NCBI GenBank assembly: GCA_038527375.1
Contig: JBCBFU010000009.1
Location: 1-64,000 of the forward strand
Source of the DNA: Shimia_B sp038527375
Lineage (GTDB): Bacteria > Pseudomonadota > Alphaproteobacteria > Rhodobacterales > Rhodobacteraceae
Direction of reading: 5' to 3'
DNA: 64,000 nt
Shown here: one piece after another, positions 35,519 to 42,804 of the stretch
Numbering within the stretch: the first letter of the stretch is position 1
Layout: every line of letters begins with the position of its first letter
Notes under the pieces: model-generated
Told to the model about the DNA's origin: nothing
What the model saw: only the letters and a program-made list of their open reading frames with translations
Databases searched by the model: none
Made by a program: the position numbers and the translations under genes

Positions 35519-37309
35519 CTAGTTGCTCGATACCTGAGTTATACCGGGCAAGGCCGCAGGCTCAACCTCGGGGCGCAGGCCCAACAGGGGGGCGACGCGG
35601 CGGATCAGCTCTGCCGCGATGGGAACGGCGGTCCAGCCTGCCGTCCGGCGCGGTTTGGCGCCAGATGTCTCGACCGGTTCGTCCAGTGTGACCACAAGCA
35701 CGTATTTGGGGTCATGCGCCGGGAAGACGCTGGCAAAGGTTGTGATGGTGCGATCATCGTAATAGCCCCCGCGCGGGCGGGGTTTGTCAGCTGTGCCGGT
35801 CTTGCCACCCACGGCATAGCCTTGCACGTCGCCAAAGCTCGCCGTGCCCTCGGTCACGACCTTGCGCAGCATCATGCGCGCGGCGGCAGACACCTCGGGC
35901 GACACGATGCGGTCGCCCTGCTGTGGTCCATCCTGGCGCAGCAAGGTCGGCGTAACCGAGGTTCCACCATTCAAGAGCGAGGCATAGCCCGCCGCCAAAT
36001 GCATGGGCGACGACGACAGCCCGTGCCCGTAGCTGATCGTCATGGTCGACAATTCGCTCCAGTTCTTGGGCAAAAGCGGCTTGCCTGAAGCGGCCTCGAT
36101 CATCTCGAGGCCGGTCGGCTCGAGAAAGCCCAACTGCCCGAGGAAGTCCTTTTGTCGCGCGCCGCCGATGTCCAGCGCGATGCGTGCAGTGCCGACGTTG
36201 GAGGATTTCACAATGACATCGGTGGCCGACAGCGTGGGGCCATAGTTCTTGTTCTGGAATTCACCGATCTTGAACTTGCCCCAGCGCAGCGGCCCGTTCG
36301 TGTTGACCTGCGTATCGGGCCCCAGCTGGCCCAGCGCCATGCCTTGCGCGACCGTGAAGATCTTGAACGCCGAACCCAGTTCGTACACCCCCTGCAAGGC
36401 GCGGTTGAAGAGCGGGCTGTCGCCTTGGTCGCCTTCCGTCAGCGGACGGGGGCGGTCGTTGGGATCGAAATCCGGCAAGGACACCAATGTGATGACCTCG
36501 CCCGTGTGCACATCCATCAGGACCGCGGCGGCCCCTTTGGCGTTCATCAGCTTCATCCCGCCATAAAGCACCCGTTCCGCGGCGGCTTGCACCGACAGGT
36601 CGATGGATAGCGCGAGCGGCGCGCCGTTGTTATCAGGATCGCGCAGGAAGTCGTCGAAATACTTCTCAACGCCGGCCACGCCGATCACCTCGGCAGAATG
36701 CACGCCTTCCTTGCCGAACGACGCACCCCCCAGCACGTGGGCCGCGATGGCGCCGTTGGGATAAAGCCGCATCTCGCGCGGGCCAAAGAGCAGGCCGGGA
36801 TCGCCGATATCATGCACGGCCTGTTTCTGTTCCGGGCTGATTTTTCGTTTGATCCACAGGAACTTGCGCTTGCCGGTGAAGTCTTCGATCAGCTCCTCGG
36901 ATTTCAGGTCCGGGAAGATCTGGGCCAAAGCCTCGGCTGATCCCTCGGGATCAATGAGGTCGCGCGGGTGGGCGTATAGGCTGTGGGTGTCAAAATTCGT
37001 CGCCAGCACGCGCCCGTTGCGGTCCACAATGTCGGCACGTTGCGCCAGAATTTGCGAGCTTGTGGCGACCGCGCGCGGTTCCGTGGGTTCCGACACCGCC
37101 AAAAGCGATGTGCGCGCTCCAATCAGAACAAAGCCCAAGATAAACATGAGCCCCAGAACGTACAGCCGACCTTCGGCCTGCTGACGCCACTTGTCGCGCA
37201 TCACCTCGTGACGGCGGCGCAGGTTTTCGCGTTCGATGATATCGGGATCATCGCCTGCCGCCCGCGCACCGAGGATGCGGGCAAGGGGACGCAATGGCAC
37301 ACGGGTCAT
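35519..37309 (-). CDS. ftsI: septal transpeptidase FtsI (PBP3)
   Basis: A 596-residue class B penicillin-binding protein that crosslinks septal peptidoglycan. It has a cytoplasmic N-terminus, one helix (about 48-70, LYVLGLMFILGFVLIGARTS), a PBP dimer domain, and a transpeptidase domain with the active-site motifs SAFK (in YELGSAFKIF), SSN (VKSSNVGTARI) and KTG (VGGKTGTADKP). The motif around SxxK is ELGSAFK where PGSTFK is commoner. It overlaps ftsL by 4 nt. Confidence 0.96.
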   Translation of the reverse strand: MTRVPLRPLARILGARAAGDDPDIIERENLRRRHEVMRDKWRQQAEGRLYVLGLMFILGFVLIGARTSLLAVSEPTEPRAVATSSQILAQRADIVDRNGRVLATNFDTHSLYAHPRDLIDPEGSAEALAQIFPDLKSEELIEDFTGKRKFLWIKRKISPEQKQAVHDIGDPGLLFGPREMRLYPNGAIAAHVLGGASFGKEGVHSAEVIGVAGVEKYFDDFLRDPDNNGAPLALSIDLSVQAAAERVLYGGMKLMNAKGAAAVLMDVHTGEVITLVSLPDFDPNDRPRPLTEGDQGDSPLFNRALQGVYELGSAFKIFTVAQGMALGQLGPDTQVNTNGPLRWGKFKIGEFQNKNYGPTLSATDVIVKSSNVGTARIALDIGGARQKDFLGQLGFLEPTGLEMIEAASGKPLLPKNWSELSTMTISYGHGLSSSPMHLAAGYASLLNGGTSVTPTLLRQDGPQQGDRIVSPEVSAAARMMLRKVVTEGTASFGDVQGYAVGGKTGTADKPRPRGGYYDDRTITTFASVFPAHDPKYVLVVTLDEPVETSGAKPRRTAGWTAVPIAAELIRRVAPLLGLRPEVEPAALPGITQVSSN

Positions 37310-37650
37310 GGGTTATCTCCGCGGTTCATGACCTCGACCGGGTCGGAAATCGGCAAGAGCGGATCGGGCGGGAAAGACACTTGGTCAATCGCGCCGAACT
37401 GTTCGGGGGCCAGCGGCAGCAATTGCAACCGATCAAAGTTCAACTCGGCCAGGTCGCGCAGCCGATCGGGACGGTTCAGATACGCCCATTCCGCCTTGAG
37501 CACGCCCAACCGCGCCTGCGACGCGGCGATCTGGCGATGAAGGGATTGCACCTCCTTGATGGCGGCCTGCGTGCGGTAGTTTTCGGAATAGGCCCAAAAG
37601 GCCAGTCCCATCACGGCAAGCGCGCACAGCACGTAAATGGCGGATCTCAT
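37306..37650 (-). CDS. ftsL: cell division protein FtsL
   Basis: A 114-residue bitopic protein: an N-terminal membrane helix (AIYVLCALAVMGLAFWAY) followed by a coiled coil (about 25-60, IKEVQSLHRQIAASQARLGV) and the LNRPDRLRDLAEL motif. It forms the FtsQLB hub. Overlaps of 4 nt on both sides, with rsmH and ftsI, make it part of a tightly coupled block. Confidence 0.92.
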   Translation of the reverse strand: MRSAIYVLCALAVMGLAFWAYSENYRTQAAIKEVQSLHRQIAASQARLGVLKAEWAYLNRPDRLRDLAELNFDRLQLLPLAPEQFGAIDQVSFPPDPLLPISDPVEVMNRGDNP

Positions 37651-38663
37651 CGGCGGCGCCCTCCCCGGCTGGTCGATGATTTGGGCCCGCGCGCGGCGGG
37701 CAGTTGCGGCATCCCAAGCTGGGCAGGATTGGGTGGCGCGGCGTCGGCCGTGGTGCGCCGCGCGATGCGCAGTTTCGACGACCGGGCACGCGGGTTGGCG
37801 GCCAGTTCGACATCATCGGGTGCGACAGCCTTGCGCGTGACGACTTCGAACGGGGCGTCGGCTACGGCGGTTTCGGGCGCATAGCGATTGACGCGCGCAG
37901 CCTTGCCGCCCCGCAACTGCAGGAACCGCTTTACCATCCGGTCCTCGACCGAATGAAACGTCACAACAGCGAGCGACCCGCCGGGGCGCAGAGCCCGCTC
38001 TGCCGCCATAAGCCCCTGAAAGAGCTCGTCATATTCTGCGTTCACGGCGATGCGCAGCGCCTGAAAGGACCGCGTCGCCGGGTGTGACTGACCGGGTTTT
38101 GCGCGGGGCAAACAGCCTTCGATGATGTCGGCCAGTTGCAGCGTCCGCGTGATTGGCGCAGCCTCACGCGCCCGCACGATGGCACGCGCGATGCGACGGC
38201 TCGCCCGCTCCTCCCCGTAATGAAACAGGATATCGGCCAATTGCTCTTCGCTCGCATCGGCCACGATATCCGCCGCCGACTGACCAGACTGGGCCATGCG
38301 CATGTCCAGGGGTCCGTCCTTCATGAAGGAAAACCCACGCTCCGCCTGATCGAGCTGCATGGACGACACCCCAAGATCGAGCACGACGCCATCAAGGTCC
38401 TGCGCATAAGTATCGAGTTCCGAAAACGTTCCTTCGACGAGCCTCAGCCGGTCGCCATAGGCCCCGGCCCAGTCTTGCGCCATCTCGAAGACCATCGGGT
38501 CGCGGTCGACGCCGATCACCACTTCCGCGCCAGCCTCCAGCAGGCGCCGGCTATAGCCACCCGCGCCGAAGGTGCCATCCAGCCAGCGCCCGGTGATGGG
38601 CGCGCACAACGTCACAATGGGGTCAATCAGAACGGGGACATGTGGGGCAGCGGCAGCAGCCAT
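37647..38663 (-). CDS. rsmH: 16S rRNA (cytosine1402-N4)-methyltransferase RsmH
   Basis: A 338-residue SAM-dependent methyltransferase acting on C1402 of 16S rRNA (formerly MraW). Motifs are HVPVLIDPIV, DGTFGAGGYSRRLLEAGA, VLDLGVSSMQLDQAERGFSF and the C-terminal SLAVVTFHSVEDRMVKRFL region. It starts 3 nt after the mraZ stop. Confidence 0.96.
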   Translation of the reverse strand: MAAAAAPHVPVLIDPIVTLCAPITGRWLDGTFGAGGYSRRLLEAGAEVVIGVDRDPMVFEMAQDWAGAYGDRLRLVEGTFSELDTYAQDLDGVVLDLGVSSMQLDQAERGFSFMKDGPLDMRMAQSGQSAADIVADASEEQLADILFHYGEERASRRIARAIVRAREAAPITRTLQLADIIEGCLPRAKPGQSHPATRSFQALRIAVNAEYDELFQGLMAAERALRPGGSLAVVTFHSVEDRMVKRFLQLRGGKAARVNRYAPETAVADAPFEVVTRKAVAPDDVELAANPRARSSKLRIARRTTADAAPPNPAQLGMPQLPAARGPKSSTSRGGRRR

Positions 38664-38666
38664 CCG

Positions 38667-39170
38667 TTACGTCTCCGCTACTCCGTCCAGAAAGGACAAT
38701 GGGTCGAAATCATCGGGCAGCTCGTCCAGGAACTCTTCGGTCTTGGACAACTCTTCCGCGTCATAGGTCTCGGGCTTCCAGATCTGGAAGGTATCGCCCG
38801 CCGCGATAAAGAACGCCTCTTTGTCGAGGTCGATCTTGGCGCGCAGCTTGGCCGGCAGAACCAAACGGCCGGTTTCATCGACAGTCGTGGGGAACGACTG
38901 ACCATGGAACAGGCGTTGTAGCATCTTGCGTTCGATGGACCCGCGCGGAAGCGCGTCGATCTTGTCATCAACCTCGTTGATCGCGTCCATCGTGTAGCAT
39001 TCAAGGTATTTGCGACGGTGATCGCCATAAACGATCACCAGTTCCGGGCTGAGGCCCTCGGTCCAGTTGGGGTCAGATGTTTCGAGCACACGGCGAAAGG
39101 AGGCCGGGATCGAAACCCTGCCCTTCGTGTCCACCTTGTGGTGGCTTTCACCTCTGAACCTGCGTGCCAC
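38667..39170 (-). CDS. mraZ: transcriptional regulator MraZ
   Basis: A 167-residue SpoVT/AbrB-fold protein with two repeats of the swapped-hairpin DNA-binding domain (around KVDTKGRVSIPASFRRVLE and TVDETGRLVLPAKLRAKI). In E. coli MraZ represses the dcw promoter by binding TGGGN repeats with 5-bp spacers. It starts at a GTG preceded by gaggg. It is the first gene of the division cluster and is preceded by an unusual 700-bp leader with candidate MraZ boxes. Confidence 0.95.
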   Translation of the reverse strand: MARRFRGESHHKVDTKGRVSIPASFRRVLETSDPNWTEGLSPELVIVYGDHRRKYLECYTMDAINEVDDKIDALPRGSIERKMLQRLFHGQSFPTTVDETGRLVLPAKLRAKIDLDKEAFFIAAGDTFQIWKPETYDAEELSKTEEFLDELPDDFDPLSFLDGVAET

Positions 39171-39201
39171 GCTGGCCCTCGCTCACTGCCCCCGGATTGG
39201 C

Positions 39202-39218
39202 GACCCCAAAGCGGGGTC
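39202..39218 (-). promoter_or_regulatory. hairpin between terminator-like element and mraZ
   Basis: GACCCC (39202-39207) and GGGGTC (39213-39218) form a six-pair stem with a 5-nt loop, 32 bp before the mraZ start codon. It is the third hairpin of the leader and could sequester or expose the region in front of the mraZ ribosome binding site. Confidence 0.4.
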
Positions 39219-39219
39219 T

Positions 39220-39266
39220 TGAAAAGGAAACGGCGGATCAGACTGCTGCCACTGTCTGATCCGCCG
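39220..39266 (-). terminator. terminator/attenuator-like hairpin before mraZ
   Basis: CGGCGGATCAGAC (39231-39243) and GTCTGATCCGCCG (39254-39266) form a perfect 13-pair stem with a 10-nt loop. Reading leftward, the strand continues into TTTCCTTTTC (39221-39230). This looks like an intrinsic terminator placed 61 bp before mraZ. It may end mrp transcription or attenuate the division operon, depending on where the mraZ promoter lies. Confidence 0.6.
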
Positions 39267-39272
39267 CCCTCG

Positions 39273-39287
39273 TCCCGCTTGGCGGGA
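39273..39287 (-). promoter_or_regulatory. short hairpin upstream of the attenuator-like element
   Basis: TCCCGC (39273-39278) and GCGGGA (39282-39287) pair with a TTG loop. It is the first of three closely spaced hairpins in the mraZ leader. It could compete with or nucleate folding of its neighbour. Confidence 0.35.
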
Positions 39288-39442
39288 TGTCCAGCTGCGC
39301 GCGCCACCTGGGGGGATGTCTGCTCGCTCGCGCGCCGGATCTCTCGTTTCGGAAATGGGGGTGCCTGTATGAAACCTGCGATTTGTTTCCGCTTGGTCGG
39401 GTCTTAGCGCCCTTAAATGTATGCCCTCGTTTCCGATGCATA

Positions 39443-39486
39443 AGGGATGACATGGGAAACCATGGTAATCAAGGGAATTTATGGGA
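39443..39486 (+). promoter_or_regulatory. candidate MraZ box array A (five phased repeats)
   Basis: AGGGA 39443, TGGGA 39453, TGGTA 39463, AGGGA 39472 and TGGGA 39482 occur at 10, 10, 9 and 10 bp steps. This agrees with the TGGGN-N5 direct repeats bound by MraZ in E. coli. The repeats read on the strand opposite to mraZ, 273-316 bp before its start codon. Confidence 0.5.
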
Positions 39487-39523
39487 ACTTTCATCTAAAT
39501 GCTGAGTTTCGAGGTGCTGGAAA

Positions 39524-39600
39524 ACAACATCTTGTGGTGAAAGCGTGCTGGCATGTGGAACAAATAGCGGGCCACCCGGCAACGAACACAACATCTTGTG
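39524..39600. promoter_or_regulatory. pair of identical ACAACATCTTGTG palindromes (NrdR-box-like)
   Basis: The 13-mer ACAACATCTTGTG occurs at 39524-39536 and 39588-39600, 64 bp apart. The second copy is flanked by C to give CACAA-CATC-TTGTG with perfect 5-bp arms. The pattern resembles the NrdR box (roughly ACACWATATATWGTGT), which normally occurs as tandem pairs before ribonucleotide reductase genes. No such gene lies here. Confidence 0.4.
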
Positions 39601-39623
39601 CCACCAAGCCGCCGCGCAAAACG

Positions 39624-39638
39624 TCCCACAATTTCCCA
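39624..39638 (-). promoter_or_regulatory. candidate MraZ box pair B
   Basis: On the mraZ strand the site reads TGGGA-AATTG-TGGGA, an exact TGGGN-N5-TGGGN arrangement in the same orientation as mraZ, about 460 bp before its start codon. Confidence 0.45.
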
Positions 39639-39723
39639 GATTGCTGCGCGAAACCTCGGGTTTTCGACCAAATAGCAGCCAGACCGGCGCCATCGAAGGC
39701 TCAGGCAACTCCGAAAACCGCCG

Positions 39724-39748
39724 GATTCATGTGTTGATTCGTGAATCA
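39724..39748. promoter_or_regulatory. GANTC cluster with perfect palindrome
   Basis: Three GANTC sites (39724, 39736, 39743) lie within 24 bp; the last two are part of the perfect palindrome TGATTC-GT-GAATCA (39735-39748). GANTC is the CcrM methylation site and the context for GcrA in alphaproteobacteria. Placement before the division cluster suggests cell-cycle-dependent transcription. Confidence 0.4.
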
Positions 39749-39812
39749 GGGCGATGTCAGCCGACAACCGAACGCGACCTAGGGCGCACCGGGGCGACGC
39801 GGCCCAAACCCG

Positions 39813-39827
39813 TCCCATGATTTCCCG
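39813..39827 (-). promoter_or_regulatory. candidate MraZ box pair C
   Basis: On the mraZ strand the site reads CGGGA-AATCA-TGGGA, one base away from the exact pair. It is similar to pair B over 14 bp (TCCCA..ATTTCCC on the other strand). It lies just past the mrp stop codon. Confidence 0.35.
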
Positions 39828-39871
39828 TGGCGGGTATCGGCATGCGTTGTCGCCTGCCGAAAATATCCGGA

Positions 39872-40954
39872 TCAGGCCATCCCGCCGGCCACTAGTCGCG
39901 CAGCCAGCGACGCGTAGGCCTCTGCCAGGGGACCCTCACCCGCTGCAACGGGCGTTCCGCCATCGCCGCCCAAGCGCACATCAAGATGCAGGGGCAGCGC
40001 CCCGAGGAACGGCACATTGATCGCCTCGGCCTCCGCCGCGACGCCACCATGGCCAAAGATATGCGCTTCGTGCCCGCATTCGGGGCAGACATAGCTGGAC
40101 ATGTTCTCGATCAGGCCGAGCACGGGCGTCTTGAGCGTGTTGAACATATCGAGCGCCTTGCGCGCATCGAGCAGCGCCACGTCCTGCGGCGTGGACACGA
40201 CGATGGCGCCCGTCAATTCCGTCTTCTGGCACAGCGTCAACTGCACGTCGCCCGTGCCCGGCGGCAGATCGACGATCAGAACGTCCAACGCGCCCCATTC
40301 CACCTGCCCCAACATCTGTTGCAGCGCGCCCATCAACATCGGGCCGCGCCACACCACTGCCGTCGCCGGATCGACCATCAGACCGATGGACATCATCGTG
40401 ACCCCATGCGCCTTGAGCGGAATGATGGTTTTACCGTCCGGTGAGGCAGGACGCTTGTTCACGCCCATCATCCGCGGCTGGGACGGACCGTAGATATCCG
40501 CATCCAACAACCCGACACGCCGCCCCTGCCGCGCAAGCGCAACCGCAAGGTTCGAAGACACGGTGGACTTCCCAACCCCGCCCTTGCCCGAGCCAACGGC
40601 AAGGATGCGATCCACGCCCGATACCTTTTGCGGGCCAGCCTGCGGCGTCGGATGCCGCCCGATCTTGAGGTCAGGCGGCGATGCCTTGGGCGCGGACGGT
40701 GCCGAAGGTCCGTGTGCCGTCAGGATGACCGAGGCACCCGTGACCTCTGGCAACTCCTTGATCAAGGCTTCTGTCGCCGCGCGGATCGCCGACATCTTGG
40801 ATGCGACCTCCGGCGTGGGGGCCTCGATCACCACCTTGACCTGACCACCCTCGATGCTGGGCGCGCGGATCATGTCCCGGCTGACCAGATTGCCACCATC
40901 GGGCAGCGCGACCCGTTCGAGTGCAGACATGAGGTCCTGAAGTGAAAGCGGCAT
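39872..40954 (-). CDS. mrp: Mrp/ApbC family iron-sulfur carrier ATPase
   Basis: A 360-residue P-loop protein delivering [4Fe-4S] clusters. An N-terminal DUF59/MIP18-like domain (about 1-85) precedes the deviant Walker A AVGSGKGGVGKSTVSSNLA. The C-terminal cluster-binding motif is CPECGHEAHIFGHGG. ATG 40954 (MPLSLQDLMSAL) is preferred over a GTG at 40996. The gene is co-directional with the dcw cluster but separated from it by a terminator-like hairpin. Confidence 0.92.
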   Translation of the reverse strand: MPLSLQDLMSALERVALPDGGNLVSRDMIRAPSIEGGQVKVVIEAPTPEVASKMSAIRAATEALIKELPEVTGASVILTAHGPSAPSAPKASPPDLKIGRHPTPQAGPQKVSGVDRILAVGSGKGGVGKSTVSSNLAVALARQGRRVGLLDADIYGPSQPRMMGVNKRPASPDGKTIIPLKAHGVTMMSIGLMVDPATAVVWRGPMLMGALQQMLGQVEWGALDVLIVDLPPGTGDVQLTLCQKTELTGAIVVSTPQDVALLDARKALDMFNTLKTPVLGLIENMSSYVCPECGHEAHIFGHGGVAAEAEAINVPFLGALPLHLDVRLGGDGGTPVAAGEGPLAEAYASLAARLVAGGMA

Positions 40955-41099
40955 GGAATTGGTCCCGATCAATAACGTCAGGGGCGTTCGTCGCACCCCA
41001 ATGAGCCATGTCGTTCACTTGCGGGGTCAAGGCAAGGGCACGGGGCCCGCAATCGGGAAACACCGCCCCCATGCACCCTGCGTAAAGGTCAGCACTGCT

Positions 41100-41116
41100 T
41101 ATGCATTTTCTGCATA
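41100..41116. promoter_or_regulatory. inverted repeat upstream of the DUF1127 gene
   Basis: TATGCA (41100-41105) and TGCATA (41111-41116) flank TTTTC. It lies about 20 bp upstream of a candidate promoter and 126 bp before the DUF1127 ATG. It could be an operator. Confidence 0.3.
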
Positions 41117-41136
41117 GCGGCATTGCAGAGGTGTTT

Positions 41137-41164
41137 ATTGTGCAAACGCAGCATGCCCCTATCT
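41137..41164 (+). promoter_or_regulatory. candidate promoter of the DUF1127/small RNA transcript
   Basis: ATTGTG (41137-41142) and CTATCT (41159-41164) are separated by 16 bp. The CTATCT-like -10 with a TTG-containing -35 is compatible with heat-shock sigma factors of the RpoH type, which drive the homologous transcript in Rhodobacter sphaeroides. The match is weak by itself. Confidence 0.3.
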
Positions 41165-41241
41165 TTGTCTCAACGCCGCAGGGAACTCCCACCGGGATAC
41201 AAACCCAACCGGCACAACCGCAGACGATGAGAGATAAGATC

Positions 41242-41457
41242 ATGGCAGACGCAACATATTCGACCACCGCAACCTTTGACCTGCGCGCCCGCGCTCTGGG
41301 TCTGTTCGACGACGTTGCCGCCCGCTGGGCCGCCTACAAGGTCTATGCCACGACCAAAGACGAACTGGCCAAGCTGTCGGACCGCGAACTGGCCGATCTG
41401 GGCCTGTACCGCGCGGACATTGCCCGCGTCGCACGCGAGGCAGCCTACGGCGCCTAA
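41242..41457 (+). CDS. DUF1127 small protein (CcaF1-like)
   Basis: A 71-residue protein with the DUF1127 core at the C-terminus (DELAKLSDRELADLGLYRAD then IARVAREAAYGA). DUF1127 proteins are short, Arg/Leu-rich and in some species bind RNA; in Rhodobacter sphaeroides CcaF1 of this family is encoded upstream of the CcsR small RNAs. ATG 41242 is chosen; ATG 41227 adds five residues and remains possible. Four CCTCCC-loop hairpins directly follow, matching that arrangement. Confidence 0.85.
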   Translation: MADATYSTTATFDLRARALGLFDDVAARWAAYKVYATTKDELAKLSDRELADLGLYRADIARVAREAAYGA

Positions 41458-41473
41458 GAGTTTCGGATCGCGG

Positions 41474-41635
41474 GGCCCCACTCCTCCCAAAACAGGGGCC
41501 ACGTGAAACTGGCGGCGGCATCACTCCTCCCTCCCGATGCCGCCGCAAAAATTCAAGGATCAGGCGTTCTTCCTCCCATTTGAACGGCCTGTAACACTGA
41601 CGGCGATCTCCACCTCCCGGAGATCGCCGTTTTTT
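41474..41635 (+). ncRNA. CcsR/cuckoo-like small RNA array: four CCTCCC-loop hairpins, last is a terminator
   Basis: Four stem-loops follow the DUF1127 gene. H1: GGCCCC 41474-41479 with GGGGCC 41495-41500, loop actcctcccaaaaca. H2: an 11-bp stem 41512-41522 with 41536-41546, loop actcctccctccc. H3: AGGCGTTC 41562-41569 with GAACGGCCT 41582-41590 (one bulged G), loop ttcctcccattt. H4: a perfect 12-bp stem 41600-41611 with 41619-41630, loop acctccc, followed by TTTTT, an intrinsic terminator. Every loop contains CCTCCC, an anti-Shine-Dalgarno sequence. This is the plan of the CcsR1-4 RNAs of Rhodobacter sphaeroides (CCUCCUCCC loop motif, cotranscribed with a DUF1127 gene), which act in stress responses. 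Processing points cannot be assigned here. Confidence 0.7.
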
Positions 41636-41663
41636 CGTTGTGGCGGCCCGGCCTCAGGCGCGT

Positions 41664-42116
41664 TCAGGCGCGCTCGTCCTTGGGAGAGCCCATGACCAGA
41701 TAGGTGGTGATCGCATTCACATGGGGCACGGTGCCCAAAACCTCGGTGTGGAAATACTTGAACGCGGGCAGGTCCGCGACCTCCACCCGCAACAGGTATT
41801 CGATGGTGCCGGTGATATTGTGGCACTCGCGCACTTGGGGCGCCGCCCCCATCGCGCGTTCAAACGCCTCTTGCGCGGCCTTGGTGTGGTTGGACAGCCC
41901 CACCGTCACATAGGCCACGAACCCCTGCCCGAGCTTGCTGCGATCCAAAACTGCACGGTAGCCCGTGATAACACCCGTGCGTTCCAACTCCTGCACACGG
42001 CGCAGGCATGCGGACGGGCTCAGCCCCACACGGGCGGCCAGATCGAGGTTCGATATGCGCCCGTCCCGGGACAGTTCACGCAATATCTGATCGTTTATGG
42101 GGTCATGTTTCGCCAT
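41664..42116 (-). CDS. Lrp/AsnC family transcriptional regulator
   Basis: A 150-residue regulator with an N-terminal helix-turn-helix (INDQILRELSRDGRISNLDL and ARVGLSPSACLRRVQELE) and a C-terminal RAM effector domain (GTIEYLLRVEVADLPAFKYF). It is divergent from the LysE-type exporter with a 72-bp shared promoter region, the usual arrangement for an amino-acid-responsive activator or repressor of its exporter. Confidence 0.92.
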   Translation of the reverse strand: MAKHDPINDQILRELSRDGRISNLDLAARVGLSPSACLRRVQELERTGVITGYRAVLDRSKLGQGFVAYVTVGLSNHTKAAQEAFERAMGAAPQVRECHNITGTIEYLLRVEVADLPAFKYFHTEVLGTVPHVNAITTYLVMGSPKDERA

Positions 42117-42188
42117 CGATTGCAGAAATAGCGATGTTTAGTGCAACAACGCAATTTCATTTCAGTGCGCTTGGGCAAAAGTTGCGCC

Positions 42189-42788
42189 ATGACACTCGAC
42201 CTACTCCTTGCCCTGTGGCTCTTTGCCTTTGCCTCGTCGATCACGCCGGGGCCCAACAACCTCATGCTCATGTCGTCGGGGGCCAATTTCGGTTTCCAAC
42301 GCACCTTGCCGCACATGTTCGGCATCATCGGCGGCTTTGCCCTGATGATCGCGCTGGTGGGATTTGGACTGGCGCAGATATTCGAGCTGTTCCCGGTGAT
42401 GAACCTCGTCCTCAAACTCGCCGCGGCCGGCTACATGACCTACCTCGCTTACAAGATCGCGACCGCCGCGCCCACGCTGGACGCGCCCGATGAAGCCGGA
42501 ACGCCTATGACCTTTCTACAGGCCGCGCTCTTCCAATGGGTCAATCCCAAGGCCTGGGCGATGGCGCTGACGGTTGTGTCCGTGCACATGCCCGAGGCGC
42601 TCGGCCTCCTTGCGCCCGTGATCGCGGCGCTCTTGTTTCAGGTCACGGGCGCACCGTGCATGGCCGCATGGGCCGGTCTTGGCGTCGGCATGCGGCGCTT
42701 TCTGACAACAGCGGGCCGCCTGCGCGTCTTCAATGGCGTTATGGGCGGGCTGCTGGTCTTGTCGCTCTGGCCCATCCTCGTCACGTGA
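42189..42788 (+). CDS. LysE/RhtB family amino acid exporter
   Basis: A 199-residue membrane protein with six predicted helices and the family signature SSITPGPNNLMLMSSGANFG near the N-terminus; the QWVNPKAWAMAL motif lies in the second half. The exported amino acid is unknown. ATG 42189 is preferred over a start at 42141. Control by the divergent Lrp-type regulator is inferred. Confidence 0.88.
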   Translation: MTLDLLLALWLFAFASSITPGPNNLMLMSSGANFGFQRTLPHMFGIIGGFALMIALVGFGLAQIFELFPVMNLVLKLAAAGYMTYLAYKIATAAPTLDAPDEAGTPMTFLQAALFQWVNPKAWAMALTVVSVHMPEALGLLAPVIAALLFQVTGAPCMAAWAGLGVGMRRFLTTAGRLRVFNGVMGGLLVLSLWPILVT

Positions 42789-42804
42789 GGCACGCGCCGG
42801 ACCT

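Larger units (their letters stand above)
39171..39871 (-). other. 701-bp gene-free leader of the division cluster
   Basis: No convincing gene was found between the mrp stop and mraZ. The stretch is less GC-rich than its surroundings. It holds three hairpins close to mraZ, three sets of 10-bp-phased GGGA motifs, two identical ACAACATCTTGTG palindromes and three GANTC sites; these are listed separately. Short open frames here (for example 39238-39453 leftward) have no start site support or recognisable product. Confidence 0.7.

Noticed and set aside
39183..39494. Leader peptide genes upstream of mraZ
   Set aside because: Short leftward frames run through the hairpins without ribosome binding sites, and their products look like random translation. 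A leader peptide cannot be excluded, but nothing supports one.
39171..39871. RNase P RNA (rnpB) in the leader of mraZ
   Set aside because: The gap is of the right size, so I looked for the conserved P4 sequence (GAGGAAAGTC-like) and the ACAGAA/GGTAAG core on both strands. Neither is present.
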